From positions 1 to 9,102 of the forward strand of contig JAITKG010000191.1 in assembly GCA_031278495.1 (NCBI GenBank): DNA of 9,102 bases. Reading direction: 5' to 3'. Each line of letters starts with the position of its first letter. The stretch's first letter is position 1. A program made the translations under genes and the position numbers. This DNA is from Prevotellaceae bacterium (GTDB lineage Bacteria > Bacteroidota > Bacteroidia > Bacteroidales > UBA932). Positions 3,501-9,102 of the stretch are shown here, in pieces. The notes under the pieces were generated by a model, which ran no database searches, was not told the DNA's origin, and saw only the letters and a list, made by a program, of their open reading frames with translations.

Positions 3501-5627
3501 ATGGCGAGAGACTTAAATTTTACACGCAACATTGGTATCATGGCGCACATCGATGCGGGAAAAACCACCACATCGGAGCGTATTCTGTACTACACCGGCA
3601 AAACGCATAAAATAGGCGAAGTACACGAAGGCGCGGCAACTATGGACTGGATGGTGCAGGAACAGGAACGCGGCATCACTATTACTTCGGCTGCGACGAC
3701 GGCTTTTTGGAATTATGGCGGAAAAACATTTCAGATAAATTTGATTGATACTCCGGGACACGTCGATTTTACAGTAGAAGTAGAGCGTTCGTTACGCGTG
3801 CTTGACGGCACTATTGCTACTTTTTGCGCGGTAGGTCGTGTGCAGCCGCAGTCGGAAACCGTTTGGCGGCAAGCCGACAAATACCGTGTGCCAAAAATAG
3901 CATTCGTAAATAAGATGGACCGCGTTGGCGCTGATTTCTTGGCGGTGGTCGAAGAAATTAAAGAAAAATTAGGCGCTACGGCAATTCCTGTTTGCCTGCC
4001 CATCGGCGCAGAAGAAAAATTTGAAGGAATTGTTGATTTAATTGCCAACAAAGCGATTTACTACGATGCCGAAAGCAAGGAATTGGTCAATTACCAAATC
4101 AAGGAAGTGCCCGAGCACATGAAAGCCGAAGTCGAAGAATGGCGCGGCAAATTGGTAGAGTCCATCGCGGAATACAACGATGCGCTATTGGAAAAATTCT
4201 TTGAAAACCCCGATTCCATTACCGAAGAAGAAATTATTGAAACCCTGCGCAAAGCTACGGTGGACATGGCGGTTGTTCCTGCCTGTTGTGGTTCTGCATT
4301 CAAAAATAAAGGCGTGCAATTTTTGCTTGACGCTGTGATGCGTTACTTGCCTTCCCCGCTGGACAAGGGAAATGTAACAGGCAAAAATCCCGACACTGAA
4401 AAAGAAGAAATCCGCAAACCCGAAGCCAAAGAACCTTTCTGCGGACTGGTATTTAAAATCGCTACCGATCCTTTTGTTGGACGGTTGGCGTTCATCCGCG
4501 CTTATTCCGGGAAACTGGATGCAGGAAGCTATGTGTTCAATACGCGTTCGGAAAAGAAAGAACGGGTGGCGCGTTTATACCAAATGCACTCTAACAAACA
4601 AAACCCGATTGAATGTGTGGAAGCCGGCGATATCTGCGCTGCCGTAGGTTTTAAAGACCTTCGCACGGGCGATACGGTGTGCGATGAAAAGCATCCGGTA
4701 ACATTGGAATCCATGACTTTCCCTGACCCGGTGATTGGCTTGGCGGTAGAACCGAAAACGCAAAAAGACTTGGATAAATTAGGCGTTGCGTTAAATAAAT
4801 TGTCGGAAGAAGACCCGACCTTTACCGTGAAAAGCGACCAGGAAACCGGGCAAACCGTTATCAGCGGCATGGGCGAGTTGCATCTGGAAATTATTGTTGA
4901 CCGCCTTAAGCGCGAATTTGGCGTGGAAATTAACCAAGGCGCGCCGCAGGTTAATTACAAGGAAGCTATTCGCGGCTCTATTCAAGGCTTCCGGGAAGTG
5001 TTCAAAAAACAAACCGGCGGTCGCGGTAAATTTGCCGACATTATTGTGGACATCGCATCCGCTGATGAAGGCGTTACAGGGCTTCAATTTATTGATGAAG
5101 TAAAAGGCGGTAATATCCCGCGCGAATATATTCCTTCGGTGGAAAAAGGCTTCAAAGCGGCGATGGCCAACGGCGTGTTGGCGGGTTACGAAGTGCCTGC
5201 GTTAAAAGTTACGCTGAAAGACGGTTCGTTCCACCCGGTGGATTCCGATTCGCTGTCTTTCGAAATTTGCGCACGCGCCGCTTTTCGTCATGCACTGCCG
5301 AAAGCGCAGCCAATTTTAATGGAGCCTATCATGTCGTTGGAAGTAGTAACGCCCGAAGAATACATGGGCGACATTATCGGCGATTTGAACAAACGTCGCG
5401 GACAGATTACCAGCACGGATTCCAAAGGAAATGCCCGCATCATAAAAGCCAGCGTACCCTTGTCGGCGCAGTTCGGTTATGTAACGGCATTACGCACATT
5501 GTCGTCGGGACGCGCTACGAGTACTATGGAATTTTCGCACTATGCGGAATTGCCGGCAAACCTTGCGAAGGAAGTCATCGAAAAAACCGGCGGCGGACGC
5601 AAGAAAGACGCTGATTTGGATGAATAA
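3501..5627 (+). CDS. fusA: Translation elongation factor G
   Basis: The 708-residue GTPase drives ribosomal translocation and, with RRF, ribosome recycling. All GTP-binding motifs are present: AHIDAGKT (15-22), RGITIT with switch I (57-62), DTPGH with the catalytic His (83-87), NKMD (137-140) and SAF (265-267). Domain II, the GMGELHLEI segment of domain III, domain IV (including GGRGKFADI) and the C-terminal domain V (EEYMGDIIGDLNKRRGQI) follow in normal order. It is full length for a canonical EF-G and sits in the standard str position between rpsG and rpsJ. Arg113 in CAVGRVQPQSE occupies a place usually held by Gly (GGVQPQ or GGVEPQ), which is unusual but is not, to my knowledge, a known fusidic-acid resistance change. 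The ATG is supported by the Shine-Dalgarno 5 nt upstream. Confidence 0.98.
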   Translation: MARDLNFTRNIGIMAHIDAGKTTTSERILYYTGKTHKIGEVHEGAATMDWMVQEQERGITITSAATTAFWNYGGKTFQINLIDTPGHVDFTVEVERSLRVLDGTIATFCAVGRVQPQSETVWRQADKYRVPKIAFVNKMDRVGADFLAVVEEIKEKLGATAIPVCLPIGAEEKFEGIVDLIANKAIYYDAESKELVNYQIKEVPEHMKAEVEEWRGKLVESIAEYNDALLEKFFENPDSITEEEIIETLRKATVDMAVVPACCGSAFKNKGVQFLLDAVMRYLPSPLDKGNVTGKNPDTEKEEIRKPEAKEPFCGLVFKIATDPFVGRLAFIRAYSGKLDAGSYVFNTRSEKKERVARLYQMHSNKQNPIECVEAGDICAAVGFKDLRTGDTVCDEKHPVTLESMTFPDPVIGLAVEPKTQKDLDKLGVALNKLSEEDPTFTVKSDQETGQTVISGMGELHLEIIVDRLKREFGVEINQGAPQVNYKEAIRGSIQGFREVFKKQTGGRGKFADIIVDIASADEGVTGLQFIDEVKGGNIPREYIPSVEKGFKAAMANGVLAGYEVPALKVTLKDGSFHPVDSDSLSFEICARAAFRHALPKAQPILMEPIMSLEVVTPEEYMGDIIGDLNKRRGQITSTDSKGNARIIKASVPLSAQFGYVTALRTLSSGRATSTMEFSHYAELPANLAKEVIEKTGGGRKKDADLDE

Positions 5628-5665
5628 TAATCTTTACATCTTGGATTTTTTAAATTAAAAATAAC

Positions 5666-5974
5666 ATGAGCCAAAAAATCAGAATAAAACTGAAATCCTA
5701 CGATCACATGCTGGTTGACAAATCAGCCGATAAAATCGTGAAAACGGTAAAAGCTACGGGCGTTGTAGTAAGCGGACCAATTCCCCTCCCGACCGATAAA
5801 AAGATTTTTACCGTCAATCGTTCTACGTTCGTGAATAAAAAAGCGCGCGAACAGTTTGAGTTGAATTCATTCCGCCGGTTGCTCGACATTTACAGCTCTA
5901 CGCCCAAAACCGTAGATGCTTTAATGAAACTCGAACTACCCAGCGGCGTGGAAGTAGAGATTAAAGTACTGTAG
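5666..5974 (+). CDS. rpsJ: 30S ribosomal protein S10
   Basis: The 102-residue protein is a full-length S10: MSQKIRIKLKSYDHMLVDKSADKIV, the long loop GPIPLPTDKKIFTVNRSTFVNKKAREQFE, and SSTPKTVDALMKLELPSGVEVEIKVL. S10 is part of the 30S head and, as NusE, works with NusB in transcription antitermination. It follows fusA after 38 nt without its own promoter, so it is the fourth and last str-operon gene. In Bacteroidetes rpsJ normally leads straight into rplC and the rest of the S10 cluster. Here a terminator follows and the next gene is unrelated. Confidence 0.98.
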   Translation: MSQKIRIKLKSYDHMLVDKSADKIVKTVKATGVVVSGPIPLPTDKKIFTVNRSTFVNKKAREQFELNSFRRLLDIYSSTPKTVDALMKLELPSGVEVEIKVL

Positions 5975-6005
5975 TTTTACTTTACAAACGCGAAGTTACC
6001 GATAT

Positions 6006-6043
6006 AACCTGCTCTGCAAAGAGTGGGTTTTGTTGTTTGTTTT
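6006..6043 (+). terminator. Intrinsic terminator of the str operon, after rpsJ
   Basis: AACCTGCTCT (6006-6015) pairs with AGAGTGGGTT (6020-6029) over 10 bp, with two central wobble pairs and a GCAA tetraloop. A T-rich tail interrupted by G (TTTGTTGTTTGTTTT) follows. It lies 31 nt after the rpsJ stop codon and marks the end of the rpsL-rpsG-fusA-rpsJ transcript. Confidence 0.85.
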
Positions 6044-6058
6044 CGCTTATGCCCGTTA

Positions 6059-6391
6059 ATGATGCATGATATTTCTTTTTTCGAGCAGGTATGGGAAGTC
6101 GTAAGGCATATTCCTTGCGGGCGTGTTACGAGCTATGGCGCCATAGCGCGGGCGTTAGGCTCGGCGCAGTCGTCGCGCATGGTCGGGTGGGCGATGAATG
6201 CGGCGCATGGACAGTCCGGCATACCTGCCCACCGCGTAGTAAACCGTAACGGATTATTAAGCGGGAAAATGCACTTCGGCTCCCCGCAGGAGATGCAACG
6301 CCGCCTTCAACCTGAAGGCATAAAGGTGAAAAAAGATAAAATCGTTGATTTCGAAAAACTGTTTTGGGATCCGATAAAAGAGTTGGGGTAG
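6059..6391 (+). CDS. Alkyltransferase-like protein (ATL), MGMT family without catalytic Cys
   Basis: From the ATG at 6059 (or 6062) the protein has 110 residues. It is the DNA-binding domain of the O6-alkylguanine-DNA alkyltransferase family: VWEVVRHIPCGRVTSYGAIARALG (12-34) with the helix-turn-helix Tyr26, SSRMVGWAMNA (38-48) with the flipping-finger Arg40, and GIPAHRVVNRNGLLSG (54-69). The catalytic PCHRV Cys is replaced by Ala57 (PAHRV). Known: ATL proteins with Trp or Ala at this place (for example Thermus TTHA1564) bind O6-alkylguanine without repairing it and hand the lesion to nucleotide excision repair. The same role is inferred here. A longer reading from a GTG at 6023 is rejected because it begins inside the str terminator. 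No clear promoter of its own is seen; readthrough is possible. Confidence 0.9.
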   Translation: MMHDISFFEQVWEVVRHIPCGRVTSYGAIARALGSAQSSRMVGWAMNAAHGQSGIPAHRVVNRNGLLSGKMHFGSPQEMQRRLQPEGIKVKKDKIVDFEKLFWDPIKELG

Positions 6392-6468
6392 GGAAAAAAA
6401 TAAATTGGTTATCGTTTTGCCTATTTATGCCCGGACGAAACATTTTTATCTGCAAACTTTTTTTTGCG

Positions 6469-6476
6469 TAACTTTA
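6469..6476 (+). promoter_or_regulatory. Possible weak promoter -7 box for the 6500 gene
   Basis: TAACTTTA matches TAnnTTTG except for the last base and lies 23 nt before the ATG. The region 19-21 nt upstream is only T-rich (no clean TTTG). It is the best candidate in the 108-nt gap after the ATL gene. Confidence 0.35.
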
Positions 6477-6499
6477 CAAAAATTTTTAGATATTGAATT

Positions 6500-7363
6500 A
6501 TGAAAAAGCTTTTATTCCTGCTATGGTTACCGGTTGCCGTAAATTTACCGGCACAAGAGCGTATAGCGCCGACGATTGAACAGATTGAACGTTTTTCACG
6601 TACCACTTTGAATGTAGTGTTGCCGGGCGAAAATATTATCCTCGAAGCGGCTTTGAAAGAAGCAATGGAAAACAAATGGAAACTTACGCCGCTAAAATTT
6701 ATTGGCAAACCGGAATTTGAAGCAAACACCGGCGATGCAAACCGCACCTTCCTTCTCTTGGTGGGCGGCAGTTTCCAAAAGAACCCGGAAGAAAAATTGT
6801 TTGCCTATACTTTCCTGAACTTGTTGATGGGTGGCGGCGTATCATTGGAAACCTTGTCTGAATTTTTGTTGTTGCCGGTATCGTGCGACGGGCAGTCGAT
6901 TGACAAGTCGCTGCTGTTCATGGATGCGTTTGTGGATATTATACAACGCCATATTGTGAGCATGCAACAAAACCCCAAATTGGCGAAACAAAGGTTAGAC
7001 GATATTTACAATAAAAATGTCGAACGCTTAACCGGACGTTACCTGATGCTGGTGAAAGACGACATTACTTACACGATAACCGAAGAAGAAAAACAACAAC
7101 AATTCAACAACCGCTTGTATCTCGTAGAAGACAGCGATGTGGAAAACGTCGTAACGACGGAGGCAAAGAACCAAGTCGTTGGACTGACACTGTATCCGCG
7201 CGTGGGAAACCCGAAAGGAACTTTTTGTTACAATATGCTGATTGCTGCCGATACGCATGAACTCATCTACTTCAAGCGGCATAAGGTAAACAAAAAAGAT
7301 AATCAAGGTTTTTTGAAAGAAGAATTAAAACGTTTCGGCATTTACCTGCGAAAATCAAAATAA
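6500..7363 (+). CDS. Secreted protein of unknown function upstream of gcvT
   Basis: The 287-residue product starts with a clear signal peptide (MKKLLFLLWLPVAVNLPAQ, cleavage near residue 18-19) and has no lipobox, so it is probably periplasmic. I recognise no family. The mature part is mixed in composition. It contains a hydrophobic stretch LFAYTFLNLLMGGGVSLETLSEFLLLPV around residues 100-127 (too interrupted by polar residues for a confident membrane helix), a Lys/Gln-rich segment EEEKQQQFNNR near 195-205, and a basic C-terminus ending LRKSK. Two Cys remain in the mature protein. The next gene, gcvT, starts 9 nt after the stop, so the two are very likely co-transcribed, though nothing links them functionally. 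It has no visible truncation or frameshift. Confidence 0.8.
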   Translation: MKKLLFLLWLPVAVNLPAQERIAPTIEQIERFSRTTLNVVLPGENIILEAALKEAMENKWKLTPLKFIGKPEFEANTGDANRTFLLLVGGSFQKNPEEKLFAYTFLNLLMGGGVSLETLSEFLLLPVSCDGQSIDKSLLFMDAFVDIIQRHIVSMQQNPKLAKQRLDDIYNKNVERLTGRYLMLVKDDITYTITEEEKQQQFNNRLYLVEDSDVENVVTTEAKNQVVGLTLYPRVGNPKGTFCYNMLIAADTHELIYFKRHKVNKKDNQGFLKEELKRFGIYLRKSK

Positions 7364-7372
7364 AGAAAGCGT

Positions 7373-8485
7373 ATGAAGACAACGGTTTTTACAGCAAATC
7401 ATATTAAGTTAGGCGCGAAAATGCTTTCGTTTGCCGGTTACAACATGCCGGTAGAATATTCCGGCATTAACGACGAACACCTTGCCGTGTGCGGGAAAGT
7501 GGGCGTATTTGACGTTAGCCACATGGGCGAGATTTGGGTAAAAGGCGCGAATGCACTGGCGTTTATACAATATGTAACATCGAACGACGCGGCTGTATTG
7601 ACGCCCGGAAAAGTGCAATATTCGGCTTTCCTCAACGGAAAAGGCGGCATTGTGGACGATTTGCTGGTATATTGCATCGACGCGCAAACGTATTTGTTGG
7701 TCGTGAACGCCGCCAATATCGAAAAAGATTGGAACTTTTTATGTTCGCATGCGCCGCGCTTCCACATCACGCCGGGAAAAGAACTGTACAACGCTTCCGA
7801 TGAGATTTGCCAATTGGCGATACAGGGACCGCTGGCATTGAAAACCATTCAAAAAATTTGCAGCCAGCCAATCTCCGGAATGGAATACTATACTTTCCAA
7901 AAGCTAACGGTAGCAGGCATTCCCAACGCTATTCTTTCCATTACCGGATATACGGGCGCGGGCGGCGGGGAAATTTATGTCGCCAACGAAGACGGCGCGC
8001 GCTTGTGGGACGCGGTGTTTGAAGCCGGGCGGGAATTCGGCATCCAACCCATTGGCTTGGGCGCGCGCGATACGCTGCGTTTGGAAATGGGCTTCTGCCT
8101 TTATGGCAACGATATTGACGACGCCACTTCACCCATCGAAGCAGGTTTGGGATGGATTACCAAATTCAGCGAGGCGAAGGGCAATTTCATTGACCGGGCT
8201 TTACTGGAACGGCAGAAACAGGCAGGCGTTACGCGCAAGTTAGCCGGTTTTCGCATGGTGGATAAAGGCGTCCCGCGTCATGGATACGAATTGTGCGATG
8301 CAACGGGCGCAACGATTGGCGCCGTTACTTCCGGCACTATGTCGCCCATGCTGAAAGCGGGCATTGGCTTGGGATACGTTCCGCCGGCGCTGGCAAAAGC
8401 CGGATCCGGGATTTTTGTCAAAGTACGCGAACGCTTGCTCAAAGCAGAAATAGTGAAATTACCATTCCGCAAAAATGCCCACTAA
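7373..8485 (+). CDS. gcvT: Aminomethyltransferase, glycine cleavage system T-protein
   Basis: The 370-residue protein is a complete GcvT. It transfers the methylene group from the aminomethyl-lipoyl arm of H-protein to tetrahydrofolate, giving 5,10-methylene-THF and ammonia. Visible family blocks are FAGYNMPVEY (20-29), VGVFDVSHMGEI (43-54), the folate-site segment NGKGGIVDDLLVY (88-100) with the key Asp at 95-96, QGPLA (151-155), TGYTGAGGGEIYV (191-203), GARDTLRLEMGFCLYGND (230-247) with its RLE motif, TSGTMSPML (319-327) and IGLGYV (331-336). The spacing of 9 nt from the upstream secreted-protein gene indicates one operon. gcvH and gcvP are not in the window, so the system is dispersed in this genome. 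The stop codon lies within a hairpin that overlaps the rplS promoter. Confidence 0.96.
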   Translation: MKTTVFTANHIKLGAKMLSFAGYNMPVEYSGINDEHLAVCGKVGVFDVSHMGEIWVKGANALAFIQYVTSNDAAVLTPGKVQYSAFLNGKGGIVDDLLVYCIDAQTYLLVVNAANIEKDWNFLCSHAPRFHITPGKELYNASDEICQLAIQGPLALKTIQKICSQPISGMEYYTFQKLTVAGIPNAILSITGYTGAGGGEIYVANEDGARLWDAVFEAGREFGIQPIGLGARDTLRLEMGFCLYGNDIDDATSPIEAGLGWITKFSEAKGNFIDRALLERQKQAGVTRKLAGFRMVDKGVPRHGYELCDATGATIGAVTSGTMSPMLKAGIGLGYVPPALAKAGSGIFVKVRERLLKAEIVKLPFRKNAH

Positions 8486-8498
8486 AAAATATTTGCGG
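8467..8498. other. Inverted repeat spanning the gcvT stop and the rplS -33 box
   Basis: CCGCAAA (8467-8473) pairs with TTTGCGG (8492-8498), extendable to 9 of 10 bp, with the gcvT stop codon in the loop. The 3' arm contains the TTTG -33 element of the rplS promoter. It may end or stabilise the gcvT message, but no U-tract follows directly, so it is not called a terminator. Confidence 0.55.
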
Positions 8499-8523
8499 GA
8501 AGCGAATATTTTATTTATCTTTG
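8492..8523 (+). promoter_or_regulatory. Promoter of rplS and tRNA-Arg
   Basis: TTTG at 8492-8495, a 20-nt spacer and TATCTTTG at 8516-8523 followed by CA match the Bacteroidetes consensus. Transcription should start near 8528-8531, leaving a leader of about 67 nt before rplS. The promoter begins only 6 nt after the gcvT stop codon. Confidence 0.85.
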
Positions 8524-8541
8524 CAGCCCTAAATAAAAAAC

Positions 8542-8580
8542 GCAACCGCTTACACTGGATACAGATGCCGGTAATGTTGC
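8542..8580 (+). promoter_or_regulatory. Stem-loop in the rplS 5' leader, candidate L19 autoregulatory leader
   Basis: GCAAC (8542-8546) pairs with GTTGC (8576-8580) and TTAC (8550-8553) with GTAA (8571-8574), separated by small asymmetric bulges around a 17-nt loop. It occupies most of the mRNA leader and ends 16 nt before the ATG. Ribosomal-protein leaders that bind their own product are common, and L19 leader families have been proposed in Firmicutes and Flavobacteria. Whether this is one of them needs a covariance search. Confidence 0.45.
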
Positions 8581-8596
8581 ACAAAAACTTAAAATT

Positions 8597-8980
8597 ATGG
8601 ACTTAATTAAGATTGCCGAACAGGCGTTTGCCACCGAAGCAAAAAACTTTCCGGTATTTAAAGCCGGCGATACGATTACGGTAACTTATCGCATCAAGGA
8701 AGAAAATAAGGAACGGTTGCAAAAATTTCGCGGCGTATGTATCCAGCGCAAAGGCGCCGGCGTTACACAGACATTTACCGTGCGGAAAATTTCCAATGGC
8801 GTAGGGGTTGAACGCATTTTCCCGCTAACCTCGCCGTTCATTGAAAACATAGAACTGAACAAAACCGGCAAGGTGCGCCGCGCACGGATTTTCTACCTGC
8901 GCAAACTCACCGGAAAGAAAGCGCGCATCAAAGAAAAGAAAATGGCGCTGATAGTAGAAGATAATACGGCGCAGGAATAA
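8597..8980 (+). CDS. rplS: 50S ribosomal protein L19
   Basis: The 127-residue protein is a typical L19. It has GDTITVTYRIKEENKERLQKFRGVCIQRKGAG (24-55), the highly conserved TFTVRKISNGVGVERIFPLTSPFIENIEL (59-87) and KVRRARIFYLRKLTGKKARIKEKK (92-115), with an acidic tail. L19 lies at the subunit interface and contributes to bridge B8. The start follows CAAAAACTTAAAATT with no Shine-Dalgarno. Its own promoter and a structured leader lie upstream. A tRNA-Arg gene begins 10 nt after the stop and shares the terminator, so tRNA maturation would require cleavage from the rplS mRNA 3' end. The usual partners of rplS in many bacteria (rpsP, rimM, trmD) are absent here. Confidence 0.97.
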   Translation: MDLIKIAEQAFATEAKNFPVFKAGDTITVTYRIKEENKERLQKFRGVCIQRKGAGVTQTFTVRKISNGVGVERIFPLTSPFIENIELNKTGKVRRARIFYLRKLTGKKARIKEKKMALIVEDNTAQE

Positions 8981-8990
8981 TAAACCTGTT

Positions 8991-9064
8991 GGCCCCATAG
9001 CTCAACTGAATAGAGTATTTGACTACGGATCAAAAGGTTGCAGGTTTGAATCCTGCTGGGGTCA
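8991..9064 (+). tRNA. tRNA-Arg (anticodon ACG)
   Basis: A full cloverleaf folds. The acceptor GGCCCCA pairs with TGGGGTC (one G-U), the D stem GCTC with GAGT (one G-U), the anticodon stem TTTGA with TCAAA around loop CTACGGA (anticodon ACG at 9025-9027), and the T stem GCAGG with CCTGC around loop TTTGAAT. The ACG anticodon reads CGN Arg codons, normally after A34-to-inosine conversion by TadA. The variable loop is AGGTT and the discriminator base is A. CCA is not encoded and must be added. Unusual: the D loop AACTGAATA has A at position 19 and the T loop has T at position 56, so the normally conserved G19-C56 tertiary pair is replaced by A19-U56. It is probably transcribed with rplS. Confidence 0.93.
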
Positions 9065-9075
9065 CAAACAAAAGG

Positions 9076-9102
9076 AAAACCGCTATTTTTAGCGGTTTTT
9101 TT
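9076..9102 (+). terminator. Intrinsic terminator after tRNA-Arg
   Basis: AAAACCGCTA (9076-9085) pairs perfectly with TAGCGGTTTT (9090-9099) around a TTTT loop, and the T-run continues to the window end. The A-tract and T-tract flanks make it a good terminator on the plus strand and potentially also on the minus strand. It ends the rplS-tRNA-Arg transcript. Confidence 0.92.

Noticed and set aside
4894..5103. Extra frames inside fusA and gcvT on both strands
   Set aside because: All are out-of-frame shadows of full-length, well-conserved genes with no own start signals.
6023..6058. GTG start extending the ATL protein by 12 residues
   Set aside because: It begins inside the 3' arm of the str terminator, and the added residues do not belong to the family.

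Overview
The window looks like the chromosome of a Bacteroidota bacterium, most likely order Bacteroidales. Three perfect or near-perfect TTTG-N19/20-TAnnTTTG promoters (positions 561-591, 2473-2503, 8492-8523) are the signature of that phylum's primary sigma factor. Most starts have an A-rich upstream region and no Shine-Dalgarno sequence. The ribosomal proteins and EF-G read as Bacteroidetes types, and one secreted protein carries a Fibrobacter/Bacteroidetes-type C-terminal module. I cannot name a genus.

Layout. (1) Positions 1-441, minus strand: the N-terminal part of a DnaQ-like 3'-5' exonuclease that runs off the left edge. (2) 442-1124: a gene-free, structure-rich stretch. It has one strong plus-strand promoter, a candidate structured RNA of about 225 nt ending in a U-tract, several further inverted repeats, 8-bp tandem repeats, and a possible 19-codon leader ORF whose stop overlaps the next start. 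(3) 1125-2282: a secreted, Cys-rich cell-surface or extracellular protein of unknown function. (4) 2473-6043: the str operon, rpsL-rpsG-fusA-rpsJ, with its own promoter and a clear intrinsic terminator directly after rpsJ. In Bacteroidetes rpsJ normally continues into rplC and the rest of the S10 cluster, so the cluster is broken here. (5) 6059-6391: an alkyltransferase-like protein with PAHRV in place of the catalytic PCHRV. (6) 6500-8485: a secreted protein of unknown function followed 9 nt later by gcvT, the glycine-cleavage T-protein. (7) 8492-9102: promoter, structured leader, rplS, tRNA-Arg(ACG) 10 nt downstream, and an intrinsic terminator, apparently one transcript.

Functionally most of the window is translation machinery: S12, S7, S10, L19, EF-G and tRNA-Arg. 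A one-carbon/glycine gene and a DNA-lesion recognition protein are interspersed. The parts that standard genes do not explain are the structured RNA region at 598-822, the leader ORF before the secreted protein, the intercistronic hairpin between rpsL and rpsG, the severed S10 cluster, and the tRNA-Arg with a paired 19/56 substitution. No CRISPR array, transposase, integrase or rRNA is visible.
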